NCBI RefSeq assembly: GCF_000308515.1
Contig: NZ_BAFV01000009.1
Location: 1-38,724, forward strand
Direction: 5' to 3'
Source: Nocardia carnea NBRC 14403
GTDB taxonomy: Bacteria; Actinomycetota; Actinomycetes; Mycobacteriales; Mycobacteriaceae
DNA: 38,724 nt
Numbering within the stretch: position 1 is the stretch's first letter; each line of letters opens with the position of its first letter. The position numbers and the translations under genes were made by a program. The notes below the pieces were generated by a model, which was given only the letters and a program-made list of their open reading frames with translations, was not told where the DNA came from and did not search any database. Positions 1 through 7,151 of the stretch are shown here, in pieces.

Positions 1-206
1 GGACGGCGCCGGGCCGTACGTTCGCTGTCTACCCGATCGACCAGGTCCTGCACCGTCAGTGGTGCCTGGTCTGCCGGCGGCTCCGGTTGCCGTTGCCGCC
101 GAGCCCCTCGTGCGTCGTCCATTTCGGGGGGCTCTGCCGTGGGATAGCGCTCCCACGGTGCGCGACCTCCGGGCCGTGGTGAACGCCCGTTCCGATCGTC
201 ACCCAC
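1..206 (-). CDS. LCP (LytR-CpsA-Psr) family protein, N-terminal part only
   Basis: Partial gene running off the left edge; the first 68 codons are visible. Read on the minus strand from a GTG at 206, the frame is open to the edge and gives a hydrophilic Pro/Arg-rich leader containing PWERYP, followed by PLTVQDLVDRVDSER. That combination is what I recall at the cytoplasmic N-terminus of actinobacterial LCP proteins, the enzymes that ligate arabinogalactan or other glycopolymers to peptidoglycan. A GCGAGG Shine-Dalgarno lies 7 nt before the GTG. An in-frame ATG at 122 is an alternative, but the conserved-looking PWERYP lies upstream of it, so I prefer 206. An LCP gene (Rv0822c) also neighbours dusB in M. 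tuberculosis. The membrane helix and catalytic domain lie outside the window, so the family call rests on the N-terminus and synteny. Confidence 0.6.
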   Translation of the reverse strand, partial: MGDDRNGRSPRPGGRAPWERYPTAEPPEMDDARGARRQRQPEPPADQAPLTVQDLVDRVDSERTARRR

Positions 207-420
207 CAATGAACCTCGCTCTTTCGCAACTCGCTGCCGCCGCAGCCGTGCTCGAAAGGCTGTGGCGGGATTCCGCAATGATAACGATTTCGCCACTGAG
301 AGCCACTCGGACATCTCGAGCGGGCGGGCAGTGCGGGAAATGCTGGAAAGTTGCCTGGAGCTATGTTTTCACGCGGCGCGCGGCTGTTTCGGCTACCCGC
401 GGTTCGGCGTGTCGAACCGG

Positions 421-1569
421 TCAGCCGCCGCTGTGCATCACATCGGCCGCGGCCGGCACGGTTCCGTCGTCCGGATCATCGAGCCAGCCGTGCGGCAGCG
501 CGACCTTGCCCGGCGAACCCTGCCGGCCGCGCGGGCCTTCGGCGTCCTCGGGGAAGGGGACAGCGGGATCGAGCTGTGCGATCAGGCCGTCGAGTTCGCC
601 GAGGGAGGAGACCGTGGCGAAACTGCGGCGCAGGTCGGCCCCGAGCGGGAAGCCCATGAAGTACCAGGCCATATGTTTGCGCAGGTCGCGCATACCTTTG
701 TCTTCGCCGTGATGTTCGGCGAGCAGCCCGGCGTGCCGGGCCAGGATCCTGCCCACTTCGCCGAGGTTCGGCGGAGTGGGGGCGGGTTCGCCGCGCAGGG
801 CGGCGCTCAGTTCGCCGAACAGCCAGGGCCGGCCCAGGCAGCCGCGGCCGACCACCACCCCGTCGCAACCGGTCTGCGCCATCATCGCGACGGCGTCACC
901 GGCACTGAAAATATCCCCGTTGCCCAGCACCGGGATGGTGGTCACGGCTTCTTTGAGCTGCGCGATGGCCGACCAGTCCGCGGTGCCGGAGTAGCGCTGG
1001 GCGGCGGTGCGGGCGTGCAGGGCGACCGCAGCGGCGCCTTCGGCCTCGGCGATCCGCCCGGTGTCGAGATGGGTGCGGTGGTCGTCGTCGATGCCGATCC
1101 GGAATTTCATGGTCACCGGCACACCGGCCGGTTCGGCTGCCCGGACCATCTCGCGGACGATCGAGGCGAACAGATTCCGCTTGTACGGCAGGGCGGCGCC
1201 GCCGCCGAGCCGGGTCACCTTCGGCACCGGGCAGCCGAGGTTCATATCGATATGGTCGGCCCAGCCCTCGCCGACGATGATGCGTACGGCCTCGCCGAGC
1301 GTGGCCGGATCCACCCCGTACAACTGCATGGACCGCGGTGATTCGCCCTGGTCGAACGACATCATGTGCAGTGTTTTCTCGTTGCGTTCCACCACCGCGC
1401 GGGCGGTGATCATCTCGCAGACATAGATTGCGGTCGGGCTGCCGAACTCGCGGCAGAGTTTCCGGAATGCCAGGTTCGTGATCCCCGCCATCGGGGCGAG
1501 TACCACCGGCGGGTCGACCGGGTAGGGGCCGATCCGCAAACCTGTCTCCTGTTCCAACTCTGCCTGCAT
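421..1569 (-). CDS. dusB: tRNA-dihydrouridine synthase (DusB/NifR3 family)
   Basis: Flavoenzyme reducing specific uridines in the tRNA D-loop to dihydrouridine with NADPH. The 382-aa product has the usual length for actinobacterial DusB. It begins with the FMN-binding start of the TIM barrel (VVLAPMAGITNLAFRKLC). Then come the MQLYGVDP segment, the signature DMNLGCPVPKVT with the catalytic Cys, the MKFRIGID strand, ALHARTAAQRYSG, and the phosphate-binding segments VLGNGDI and GVVVGRGCLGRPWLF. The C-terminal helical RNA-binding domain (MRDLRKHMAWYFMGFP) is complete, followed by a poorly conserved tail. The start is the ATG at 1569; the ribosome-binding site is weak. The head-to-head distance to the next plus-strand gene is 350 bp. 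Its neighbourhood with desA1 matches Rv0823c-Rv0824c. Confidence 0.93.
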   Translation of the reverse strand: MQAELEQETGLRIGPYPVDPPVVLAPMAGITNLAFRKLCREFGSPTAIYVCEMITARAVVERNEKTLHMMSFDQGESPRSMQLYGVDPATLGEAVRIIVGEGWADHIDMNLGCPVPKVTRLGGGAALPYKRNLFASIVREMVRAAEPAGVPVTMKFRIGIDDDHRTHLDTGRIAEAEGAAAVALHARTAAQRYSGTADWSAIAQLKEAVTTIPVLGNGDIFSAGDAVAMMAQTGCDGVVVGRGCLGRPWLFGELSAALRGEPAPTPPNLGEVGRILARHAGLLAEHHGEDKGMRDLRKHMAWYFMGFPLGADLRRSFATVSSLGELDGLIAQLDPAVPFPEDAEGPRGRQGSPGKVALPHGWLDDPDDGTVPAAADVMHSGG

Positions 1570-1919
1570 GAGGATCCATTTTCCCTGCTGCGGGGTCCGG
1601 CGTCACTATCGGGTGCCTCACCGGCGCGCGCCCCTGCCGGTCGATTGCGTCGTGGCCACCGTTAGCCTCTTGGAAGTGAATCGCCCGGTGTTCACGGCCC
1701 GACCCGGGTCCGCGGCCACGACGGATACGCGGTACGGCCTTATCGGCCGGCCGCTGGAGGCGATCCGGCCGAACACCGCATCGCCCGAGACGGCGTCACC
1801 GAATACAACGGATGCGACCGGCGCGAACAGTTCCGGGTGGCGGCAACCCGATAACCGACCGTTTCCTGCACAGCCCGGGTTCGACTCGACCGGGGGCGAA
1901 CGAAAGAGGACGACAAACC
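1570..1919. other. 350-bp intergenic region between dusB and the Mce-associated-like gene
   Basis: Holds the divergent promoters of dusB and the gene at 1920. A TAGCCT hexamer at 1663-1668 sits 7 nt before a GTG at 1676, the spacing of a leaderless start. That GTG opens a 90-codon frame (1676-1948) overlapping the start of the next gene; its product is not recognisable, so I treat it as an unproven small ORF. Alternatively TAGCCT is the -10 box of the 1920 gene with a leader of about 245 nt. No hairpin or repeat stands out. Confidence 0.4.
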
Positions 1920-2549
1920 ATGGCCGACCAGACCGAAGAACCCGGTAGCAAGCCGAGCGCCGGCGCAGCCCCCACCACTGATTCCCCGGGAGACAAACCG
2001 GGCGAGCAGCGCGGTGCCGAACGGCCGGGCACCGTATCGATCCAGGTATCCAGCTTGGTCCGCGGCGCATTGATTGCCGTGCTCGCGGTGGTGGCGATCG
2101 TGTTCGCGGTGCTGTATTTCACCGCGCGCGGTGATCTGGCCGAACGTGACGAACGTGCCGCCGACGACCGCCATGCCGAACAACTGGCCACCGAGTACGC
2201 GGTGGGCGCGGCCACGGTGAACTTCCAGGATCTCGATGCCTGGATCACGGCGCTGAAGAAGAACACCACCCCGCAGCTGGCCGGGAAGTTCGATGAAACG
2301 GCGCCGAAACTGGAGCAGATCCTGGTGCCGCTCCAATGGACGTCCACGGCGAGCCCCATCACCGCGAAGGTCATGTCCGAGCAGGACGGGATCTTCAAGG
2401 TGAACGTTTTCGTCAACGTGACCTCGACCAACGCGCAGAACCCGGACGGCACCCAGACAACGGTCACCTACACCGTGACCCTGGACGAGAACGCCGGCTG
2501 GCAGATCACCGATGTGGGCGGAGTGGACGGTGCTCTCCCTATGAACTGA
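1920..2549 (+). CDS. Mce-associated-like single-pass membrane protein
   Basis: 209-aa protein. Residues 1-40 are hydrophilic and Pro/Gly/Glu-rich, a single membrane helix follows at about 45-65 (ALIAVLAVVAIVFAVLYF), and the rest is an extracytoplasmic domain of the NTF2-like fold type seen in Mce-associated (Mam/Omam) proteins. Typical features are the short helix after the membrane segment (ATEYAVGAATVNF), the AGKFDETAPKLEQILVPLQWTSTA stretch (described here by residues about 122-145) and the alternating beta strands ending in GWQITDVGG. Mam proteins stabilise Mce lipid-import complexes, but no mce operon lies in the window, so the role is inferred. I chose the ATG at 1920 rather than the upstream in-frame ATG at 1812 because AGAGGA lies about 10 nt before it. 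Confidence 0.6.
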   Translation: MADQTEEPGSKPSAGAAPTTDSPGDKPGEQRGAERPGTVSIQVSSLVRGALIAVLAVVAIVFAVLYFTARGDLAERDERAADDRHAEQLATEYAVGAATVNFQDLDAWITALKKNTTPQLAGKFDETAPKLEQILVPLQWTSTASPITAKVMSEQDGIFKVNVFVNVTSTNAQNPDGTQTTVTYTVTLDENAGWQITDVGGVDGALPMN

Positions 2550-2587
2550 ACGGCACCGTGAACTGATCGGCCCGCCGGGCCGGAAAC

Positions 2588-2622
2588 GACGTAACCGCCG
2601 GGATGTTCCCGGCGGTTACGTC
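2588..2622. terminator. Bidirectional hairpin terminator between the Mce-like gene and desA1
   Basis: Perfect 16-bp inverted repeat (GACGTAACCGCCGGGA / TCCCGGCGGTTACGTC) with a 3-nt loop, in the 100-bp gap between two convergent genes. There is no long T-tract on either side, which is common for actinobacterial terminators. Confidence 0.75.
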
Positions 2623-2649
2623 TGTGTCGTGCGGTACGGGTGAGTGACC

Positions 2650-3618
2650 TCAGCTGCCGGTCGAGGCGAGGGCCTTTTCCCGCTTGGCGGCCTCGCGGGC
2701 GAGCATCCGGTCGCGCTGTTCTTCGAATTTGTCGACGTCCTTGGACAGTTTGTCCAGGAAGATGCCCAGCCGCTCCCGGGTTTCCTCACCGCGGGCGGTG
2801 AAATCGGTACGGCCGAAGATATCCCACTTCTTGAGGACCGGCTGGACGACCTCTTCGAGGTGCTGGCGCAGATCGTAGATTCCGTGCTTGGCCATCAGGA
2901 CGCCGTTACGCCGGAAATTGGGCATTCCCGCGCCCGGCATCTGGAAGTTCTCCAGGATCAGGGTGATCGCGTCGAGTGCCTGGTCCGGGCAGAGGTCCAG
3001 GGCTGCACCGCACATATTGCGGTAGAAGATCATGTGCAGGTTCTCGTCGGCCGCGATGCGCTGCAGCATCCGGTCGGCGATGGCGTCGTCGCAGACCTTG
3101 CCGGTGTTGCGGTGGGACACACGGGTGGCCAGTTCCTGGAAGGTCACGTAGGCGACCGAGTGCAGGAATCCGGCGTCGGCCTCGGCGGGGGAGGCGAAGC
3201 CGTTGGTCATATGGACCATCCGGGCCTGCTCCAGTGCCACCGGGTCCACACCGCGGGTGACCACCAGGTAGTCGCGCATGGCGATGCCGTGGCGGTTCTC
3301 CTCGGCGGTCCAGCGCCCGACCCAGGTCCCCCACGCGCCGTCCTGCGAGAAGTTCTCGGCGATTTCCCGGTGGTAGGAAGGCAGGTTGTCCTCGGTGAGG
3401 AGGTTGGTGATCATGGCCGCCTTCGCGACCTCGCTGAGCTTGGATTGTTCGGGGTCCCAGTCCACACCGCCGAGCGCGGCGAAGTTGCGCCCCTCGTCCC
3501 ACGGGACGTAGTCGTGCGGATGCCACTCTTTAGCCAAGGAGAGGTGCCGGTTGACGTTCTGCTCGGCAACCGGCTCCAACTCGGAGAGCAGCTCGAGTTG
3601 AGTCAGATCCCTTGCCAT
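2650..3618 (-). CDS. desA1: Acyl-[acyl-carrier-protein] desaturase (DesA1 type)
   Basis: Soluble di-iron desaturase that introduces a double bond into ACP-bound acyl chains; the mycobacterial DesA1/DesA2 enzymes act on mycolic-acid precursors. The 322-aa product carries the di-iron motifs: Glu in LLTEDNLPSYH (about 76-83), WTAEENRHG (EENRH at 106-110), the helix FQELATRVSH (about 160-169), and the second motif ADENLH (191-195). Length and domain order are normal. The start is the ATG at 3618, preceded by GAAGGG. The frame extends upstream to 3741 but that part covers the promoter and is not protein-like. It sits next to dusB as in Rv0823c-Rv0824c. Two dyads about 70-105 bp upstream suggest control by a TetR-type lipid regulator. 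Confidence 0.92.
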   Translation of the reverse strand: MARDLTQLELLSELEPVAEQNVNRHLSLAKEWHPHDYVPWDEGRNFAALGGVDWDPEQSKLSEVAKAAMITNLLTEDNLPSYHREIAENFSQDGAWGTWVGRWTAEENRHGIAMRDYLVVTRGVDPVALEQARMVHMTNGFASPAEADAGFLHSVAYVTFQELATRVSHRNTGKVCDDAIADRMLQRIAADENLHMIFYRNMCGAALDLCPDQALDAITLILENFQMPGAGMPNFRRNGVLMAKHGIYDLRQHLEEVVQPVLKKWDIFGRTDFTARGEETRERLGIFLDKLSKDVDKFEEQRDRMLAREAAKREKALASTGS

Positions 3619-3686
3619 GTGATCAAGCCCTTCATATGTTGCGTTGGTGCGGGTCACCTGATGTAGACCGTTGCCGATGCGGCCAT

Positions 3687-3722
3687 ACCTTACGGCACCG
3701 TAGGTGTGATGCGAAACGCATC
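3687..3722 (-). promoter_or_regulatory. Two adjacent dyads in the desA1 promoter region
   Basis: Plus-strand reading: an inverted repeat ACCTTACGGCACCGTAGGT (3687-3705; arms TACGG/CCGTA around CA), followed after 2 nt by GATGCG-AAA-CGCATC (3708-3722, perfect 6-bp arms). They lie 69-104 bp upstream of the desA1 start, where promoter and operator are expected. In mycobacteria desA1 is controlled by a TetR-type fatty-acid regulator (MadR). I cannot confirm that either dyad is its motif. Confidence 0.45.
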
Positions 3723-3953
3723 CGGCGGACACAGAGTGCACGGTGATGTACGGCGTCTGCCATCGGTTGTCACAGCGAGTGTATGACCCGAAGCTCGGTT
3801 ATGGGCATATCGATGGCCTTCTCATTTGCGTTAGCGGGCGTGGGAAACGGCACATCTCGGGTCGGGGCGAGCGGCGGCCGATTTCGGTCACAGTGCCCGG
3901 AGGGAGAGCCTGGTGGAAGTCACAGCGGGGCGGCCGGCAGTCGGGGACGAAAA

Positions 3954-3981
3954 CGGGCTCCCGGTGATCACCGGGAGCCCG
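3954..3981 (-). terminator. Terminator of tRNA-Lys
   Basis: 28-nt perfect palindrome with 14-nt arms (CGGGCTCCCGGTGA and its complement), beginning 6 nt beyond the 3' end of tRNA-Lys on the minus strand. A GTTTTCG stretch follows in the direction of transcription. Confidence 0.75.
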
Positions 3982-3986
3982 AGCGG

Positions 3987-4059
3987 TGCCCCCACCAGGG
4001 CTCGAACCTGGGACCTGCGGATTAAAAGTCCGTAGCTCTACCAACTGAGCTATAGGGGC
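3987..4059 (-). tRNA. tRNA-Lys (anticodon TTT)
   Basis: 73-nt cloverleaf on the minus strand. Acceptor arm GCCCCTA pairs with TGGGGGC, the D-arm contains AGCTCAGTTGGTAGAGCT, the anticodon loop is CTTTTAA within GGACTTTTAATCC (anticodon TTT, Lys), and the T-arm contains GGTTCGAGCC. The discriminator is A and CCA is not encoded. TACACT at 4069-4074 (minus strand) is a possible -10 box. Confidence 0.97.
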
Positions 4060-4306
4060 GCGGCCGATAGTGTACTGGGAAGTCGGTGCGAGGACGTAAT
4101 CGGGTGGTTACGCTGGTGCTTTGTATCACTCGGTGCGGCTGCCCCGGGTGTTCCGGCGCCGGTGGCCGGTGCTTGCGGGTGTGACGTCGGGCGAGGTAGC
4201 GCGGTTGTCCGGTCGGTTCCGGGGTGCCCGGCGACCCGAAACCATACCACCGGGTATCGAAATACGGTACCTCTGGCATTGTTGATACAACGGGTAGCAC
4301 GATACG

Positions 4307-4339
4307 ATCCAAATATGTTGGATACCAATGCCTTTGGAT
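4307..4339. repeat. ATCCAA/TTGGAT dyad plus a third half-site
   Basis: Perfect 6-bp inverted repeat ATCCAA-ATATG-TTGGAT (4307-4323), followed by another TTGGAT at 4334-4339, 16 bp from the second arm start. The spacing (close to 1.5 turns) and AT-rich setting resemble an operator array. The binding protein is unknown. Confidence 0.35.
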
Positions 4340-4604
4340 CGGTAAAGGCAGAATTCTCGCAAAAGTGGGGTCCGGGGACGAGTTTCCCGGAGTGTCGGCG
4401 GTCCGTGATCGCCCCTGGGCGAGGCGGTATGCACCGAGGGATGGGAGCGGCCGGCTGAACTCCGGTCCGAAACCCGCCTCGGCGGGTGAACATTCGGTGT
4501 TGCCCGGTTCGATTCGTTCGGCCATTCGCGACCCGGCGGACCATGTTGCGTTCGCAAAATCCCGTTCGCGAAATCGTAGACGGCTCTATCGGTTTACCGC
4601 GTGT

Positions 4605-4626
4605 CGGTACCCGATTCCGAGTACCG
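4605..4626. repeat. CGGTAC-N10-GTACCG inverted repeat
   Basis: Perfect 6-bp arms separated by 10 bp, 323 bp upstream of the TetR start. It is a possible operator for the butyrolactone-receptor-like regulator; known ARE elements are also imperfect palindromes of about 22-26 bp, but I cannot match a consensus. Confidence 0.3.
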
Positions 4627-4817
4627 TGACGATTCAGCGAATTCGGGGTGTCACTTGGGTCGACGCTGCGGGAGGCGGATCGGGGACGAGGAAGAGCGCA
4701 ACGGAGTTGCCCGGATGCGCACCCCCTGCGGCGCACCCGGGCGTTCGAATTATACCAGCCGGTGTGTTTCTTCTTTGGGCTGGGTTCCGTACCGAAAGTT
4801 CTATACAGGTCATAAAA

Positions 4818-4832
4818 CCGACCGAAGGTCGG
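4818..4832. promoter_or_regulatory. CCGACC-GAA-GGTCGG dyad upstream of the TetR regulator
   Basis: Perfect 6-bp inverted repeat with flanking A-rich sequence, 117 bp before the regulator's start. Receptors of this family usually bind a palindrome in their own promoter, so this is the best-placed candidate autoregulatory site in the upstream region. Confidence 0.4.
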
Positions 4833-4948
4833 ATACAACAGGATACGTTCGCGACGTCGGCCCGCTCGTCGAAAGCAGCTGATCTGTCGCGGGCATTCCG
4901 CAGGTGGAAATTCCGGCGGATGCACAAGGCTTCGGAGGCGTTTCGAGC

Positions 4949-5611
4949 ATGGCACGGCAGCAAGAGCGGGCCCGTCGGACAAGGGCGGCAATTATCCGGT
5001 CCGCCGCCGTTGAGTTCGGGAAGAGCGGCTATGCCGCGGCTTCGCTCAACCGTATTTTGGAAGGGTCGCGAGCGACCAAGGGCGCCATGTACTTCCATTT
5101 CGACTCGAAAGAGGATCTGGCGCGAGCGGTACTCGAATCGGCAGTAGAACGATACGGCCGAACCATCGATCGTTGGCTCATTCGTGCGGAACTGGGTCCG
5201 CTCGATATTTTGCACGGAATCTTCGACGAGGTAGCGCTGCGCCTCGAACACGACATCATCGTGCAGGCCGAATTCCGTCTGGTGATCGATCCGGGTTTCG
5301 GGCAGCAGGACGGCGGCGGCTGCCGGATGCTCTGCTCGACCATTCGAAAACTGGCCGTCGGAGCCGTCGATCAGGGACAGCTGCGACCGGACACCGATCT
5401 CGACCGCTTCACGCGCACACTCGCCGGCGCGCTGATCGGCCAGCGCTACATCGTCGATGCCCACCGCGGCGGACCGGATCTGCGGACCCGGTTCCGGGAG
5501 GTACTGGAGGTCGTGGTGCAGGCGAGCTGCACGACGGAATGGGCCGCGAAGTTCCAGACGCACGGCTGGCGGGCGCAAGCACAGCTGGAGGAGCTCACTT
5601 CCCCGGCGTGA
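4949..5611 (+). CDS. TetR-family regulator of the gamma-butyrolactone receptor (ScbR/ArpA-like) type
   Basis: 220-aa ligand-responsive repressor. The N-terminal helix-turn-helix domain (RARRTRAAIIRSAA ... YAAASLNRILEGSRATKGAMYFHF, residues about 8-55) ends in YFHFDSKEDLARAV, the pattern I associate with the ScbR/ArpA autoregulator-receptor subfamily (TKGALYFHFxSKExLA). The all-helical C-terminal domain has the usual length. The start is the ATG at 4949 with GGAGG 10 nt upstream; the longer frame from 4904 runs through this ribosome-binding site. No butyrolactone synthase or antibiotic cluster is present nearby, so it is an orphan receptor here. It lies between tRNA genes after a long dyad-rich region. 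It could equally respond to another small acyl ligand. Confidence 0.8.
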   Translation: MARQQERARRTRAAIIRSAAVEFGKSGYAAASLNRILEGSRATKGAMYFHFDSKEDLARAVLESAVERYGRTIDRWLIRAELGPLDILHGIFDEVALRLEHDIIVQAEFRLVIDPGFGQQDGGGCRMLCSTIRKLAVGAVDQGQLRPDTDLDRFTRTLAGALIGQRYIVDAHRGGPDLRTRFREVLEVVVQASCTTEWAAKFQTHGWRAQAQLEELTSPA

Positions 5612-5706
5612 CCAGCCGATTTGGGAATTACGCGCACCCTGACATAAGCTATGCGAGCTCCCAACGGACAGCCGTTGAAAAGCCGGTCCGGAGAGATCCG
5701 GGACGA

Positions 5707-5779
5707 GCCCCCTTCGTCTAGCGGCCTAGGACGCCGCCCTTTCAAGGCGGTAGCGCGGGTTCGAATCCCGTAGGGGGTA
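5707..5779 (+). tRNA. tRNA-Glu (anticodon TTC)
   Basis: 73-nt cloverleaf. Acceptor GCCCCCT pairs with AGGGGGT (first pair G-U), the anticodon stem is CCGCC/GGCGG around CTTTCAA (anticodon TTC, Glu), and the T-arm holds GGTTCGAATCC. CCA is not encoded. It is first of a Glu-Asp-Phe cluster. TTGGGA with TAAGCT 18 nt downstream, about 90-60 bp upstream, is a possible cluster promoter. Confidence 0.96.
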
Positions 5780-5809
5780 CAACTTACGAAAGTAGGTTGC
5801 ACAGAGCAA

Positions 5810-5886
5810 GGCCCTGTGGCGCAGTTGGTTAGCGCGCCGCCCTGTCACGGCGGAGGTCGCGGGTTCGAGTCCCGTCAGGGTCGCCA
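5810..5886 (+). tRNA. tRNA-Asp (anticodon GTC), CCA encoded
   Basis: Cloverleaf with acceptor GGCCCTG/CAGGGTC, anticodon stem CCGCC/GGCGG around CTGTCAC (anticodon GTC, Asp) and T-arm GGTTCGAGTCC. The discriminator is G5883 and a CCA end is encoded at 5884-5886, unlike its two neighbours. It starts 31 bp after tRNA-Glu. Confidence 0.96.
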
Positions 5887-5942
5887 ATGGATGTGCGGAG
5901 CAATCCGCCATCCATCGGATGGCATTCGTTCCGGGTGCCTGC

Positions 5943-6016
5943 GGCCAGGTAGCTCAGTTGGTACGAGCGTTCGCCTGAAAAGCGAAAGGTCGCCGGTTCG
6001 ATCCCGGCCCTGGCCA
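5943..6016 (+). tRNA. tRNA-Phe (anticodon GAA)
   Basis: 74-nt cloverleaf. Acceptor GGCCAGG pairs with CCTGGCC, the D-arm holds AGCTCAGTTGGTACGAGC, the anticodon loop is CTGAAAA (anticodon GAA, Phe) and the T-arm holds GGTTCGATCC. The discriminator is A and CCA is not encoded. Confidence 0.96.
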
Positions 6017-6023
6017 CAATCCA

Positions 6024-6057
6024 CCCCCTGACCACAACGGTCCGGGGGTTTCGTTCG
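6024..6057 (+). terminator. Terminator of the tRNA-Glu/Asp/Phe cluster
   Basis: Hairpin CCCCCTGACC / GGTCCGGGGG (one internal mismatch, 5-nt loop), followed by TTTCGTTCGT, 8 nt after tRNA-Phe. It is one of the few T-tailed hairpins in the window. Confidence 0.8.
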
Positions 6058-6089
6058 TCCTGGCCCCGGATGGATGGAATGCTGGGGTC

Positions 6090-6272
6090 ATGGCCGAACG
6101 GTGGTACTACTGCTTGAAACATCAGCGGGCCGAGCGCGGACGTCAGTGCTGGTTCCGCGACCGGATGGGTCCGTATCCGGATCGCGCCACCGCCGAGCGC
6201 GCGCTCGATATCGTGCGGCAACGCAACGCCGCACAGGACGCGGCGGACCGGGAGTGGCGCGACGGGCAGTGA
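6090..6272 (+). CDS. Small conserved actinobacterial protein of unknown function
   Basis: 60-aa protein beginning MAERWYYCLKH, with DRMGPYPD in the middle and a helical, charged C-terminus (TAERALDIVRQRNAAQ). I recognise the arrangement WYYC-KH ... GPY ... A..AL......RN as a widely conserved small actinobacterial protein; its compact strand-turn-helix pattern resembles a SPOR-like unit, but no function is known to me. The ATG at 6090 has only a weak ribosome-binding site; AATGCT 6 nt before it could be a poor -10 box for a leaderless transcript. It is 159 bp upstream of ppm1 on the same strand. Confidence 0.72.
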   Translation: MAERWYYCLKHQRAERGRQCWFRDRMGPYPDRATAERALDIVRQRNAAQDAADREWRDGQ

Positions 6273-6431
6273 CGGACCGGGTCACGATCGGCCCGTCCGC
6301 CCCGGGAAGCGGCCGGTATGACCGGTGCGCCGCAGCTGTGTGTCCGCGGTTGGGCTACCGTTCACGGGTAATACGTAGCGACGCTCGCGGCTCATGGTTC
6401 GGCCGCCGGGCGAGACCAGGGAGGGCGACCC

Positions 6432-7151
6432 TTGAGGGTTACCGTTGTTGTGCCGACCTACAACGAGCGGGACAATCTGCCGGTTGCGGTGGAACGGCTG
6501 ACTGCGCTACCCGTGCCCGACCTGCACGTACTGGTAGTCGACGACAACTCCCCGGACGGTACCGGTGAGGTGGCCGACAAACTGGCCGTGGACCTGCCGA
6601 ACGTCGTCTCGGTGCTGCACCGCACCGAGAAGGACGGCCTCGGCCGCGCCTATATCGCGGGGATCACCCGCGCACTCGATGAAGGCGCCGATGTGGTGAT
6701 CCAGATGGACGCGGATCTTTCCCATCCCGCCGAGGTGATCCCGGCCATGCTGGAACAGCTGAGCCGTCCCGGTATCGGGGTGGTATTGGGGTCGCGCTAC
6801 GTGCCCGGCGGCTCGACCGCCGCGGAATGGAAGTGGTACCGCAAGGCGCTCTCGGCCTGGGCGAACTTCTACGTCAACGCCATCCTGCGGCTCGGTATCA
6901 AAGACGCCACCGCCGGTTTCAAGGCCTGGCAGGCCGATACGCTGCGGGCGATCGATATCGAATCCATCCGCAGCAACGGGTATTCGTTCCAGGTGGAGAT
7001 GAATTACCGGACCAAGAAGCAGGGTGCCGGTATCGCCGAGGTTCCGATCCGCTTCGAGGAGCGGACGCTGGGCGCGTCCAAGATGAGCCTGTCGGTACAG
7101 CTGGAATCCGCGCTCATGCCCTGGAAGCTACTGCTGGGCCGGTCGCTCTAA
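6432..7151 (+). CDS. ppm1: Polyprenol monophosphomannose synthase (dolichol-P-mannose synthase type, GT2)
   Basis: Transfers mannose from GDP-mannose to polyprenol phosphate, giving the lipid-linked donor for lipomannan, lipoarabinomannan and protein mannosylation. The 239-aa GT2 domain starts VTVVVPTYNERDNL. It has LVVDDNSPDGT, the metal-binding QMDADLSHPAEVIP (DAD), VLGSRYVPGGS, the ATAGFKAW acceptor loop and a C-terminal EERTLGASKMS. There are no membrane helices and no N-acyltransferase domain, so unlike M. tuberculosis Ppm1 it is a stand-alone catalytic unit. The start is a TTG at 6432 with GGAGGGCG upstream; the next in-frame starts lie inside the glycosyltransferase core. It ends 4 bp inside the convergent plsC gene. 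Confidence 0.93.
   Translation: MRVTVVVPTYNERDNLPVAVERLTALPVPDLHVLVVDDNSPDGTGEVADKLAVDLPNVVSVLHRTEKDGLGRAYIAGITRALDEGADVVIQMDADLSHPAEVIPAMLEQLSRPGIGVVLGSRYVPGGSTAAEWKWYRKALSAWANFYVNAILRLGIKDATAGFKAWQADTLRAIDIESIRSNGYSFQVEMNYRTKKQGAGIAEVPIRFEERTLGASKMSLSVQLESALMPWKLLLGRSL

Larger units (their letters stand above)
4060..4948. other. 890-bp gene-poor, relatively AT-rich region with several dyads
   Basis: Between tRNA-Lys and the TetR gene no frame gives a recognisable protein; the long frames on both strands have the basic, Pro/Ser/Thr-rich composition of spurious translations. The region is visibly richer in A and T than its surroundings (for example 4240-4370 and 4740-4850). It contains several inverted repeats with GATAC, GGTAC or TTGGAT cores, listed separately. 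It may hold the promoter and operators of the TetR gene, an unrecognised small RNA, or the remnant of an inserted element between tRNA genes. Confidence 0.5.

Noticed and set aside
421..1341. Long plus-strand frame opposite dusB
   Set aside because: Antisense shadow of the strongly supported dusB gene.
1676..1948. 90-codon frame with a leaderless-type TAGCCT start before the Mce-associated-like gene
   Set aside because: The -10 spacing is attractive, but the product is unrecognisable and overlaps the next start; it may simply mark that gene's transcription start.
3799..4044. Minus-strand frame containing NPQVPGSSPGGGT-like sequence
   Set aside because: This is the translation of the tRNA-Lys gene and its terminator, a well-known artefact.
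4050..4991. 313-codon minus-strand frame covering tRNA-Lys and the AT-rich gap
   Set aside because: It runs through the tRNA gene and the TetR start, with Arg/Pro/Ser/Thr-rich composition and no domain pattern; it is a chance open frame.
4224..5147. 307-codon plus-strand frame over the same gap
   Set aside because: It overlaps the TetR coding region in another frame, and its product has spurious-translation composition.
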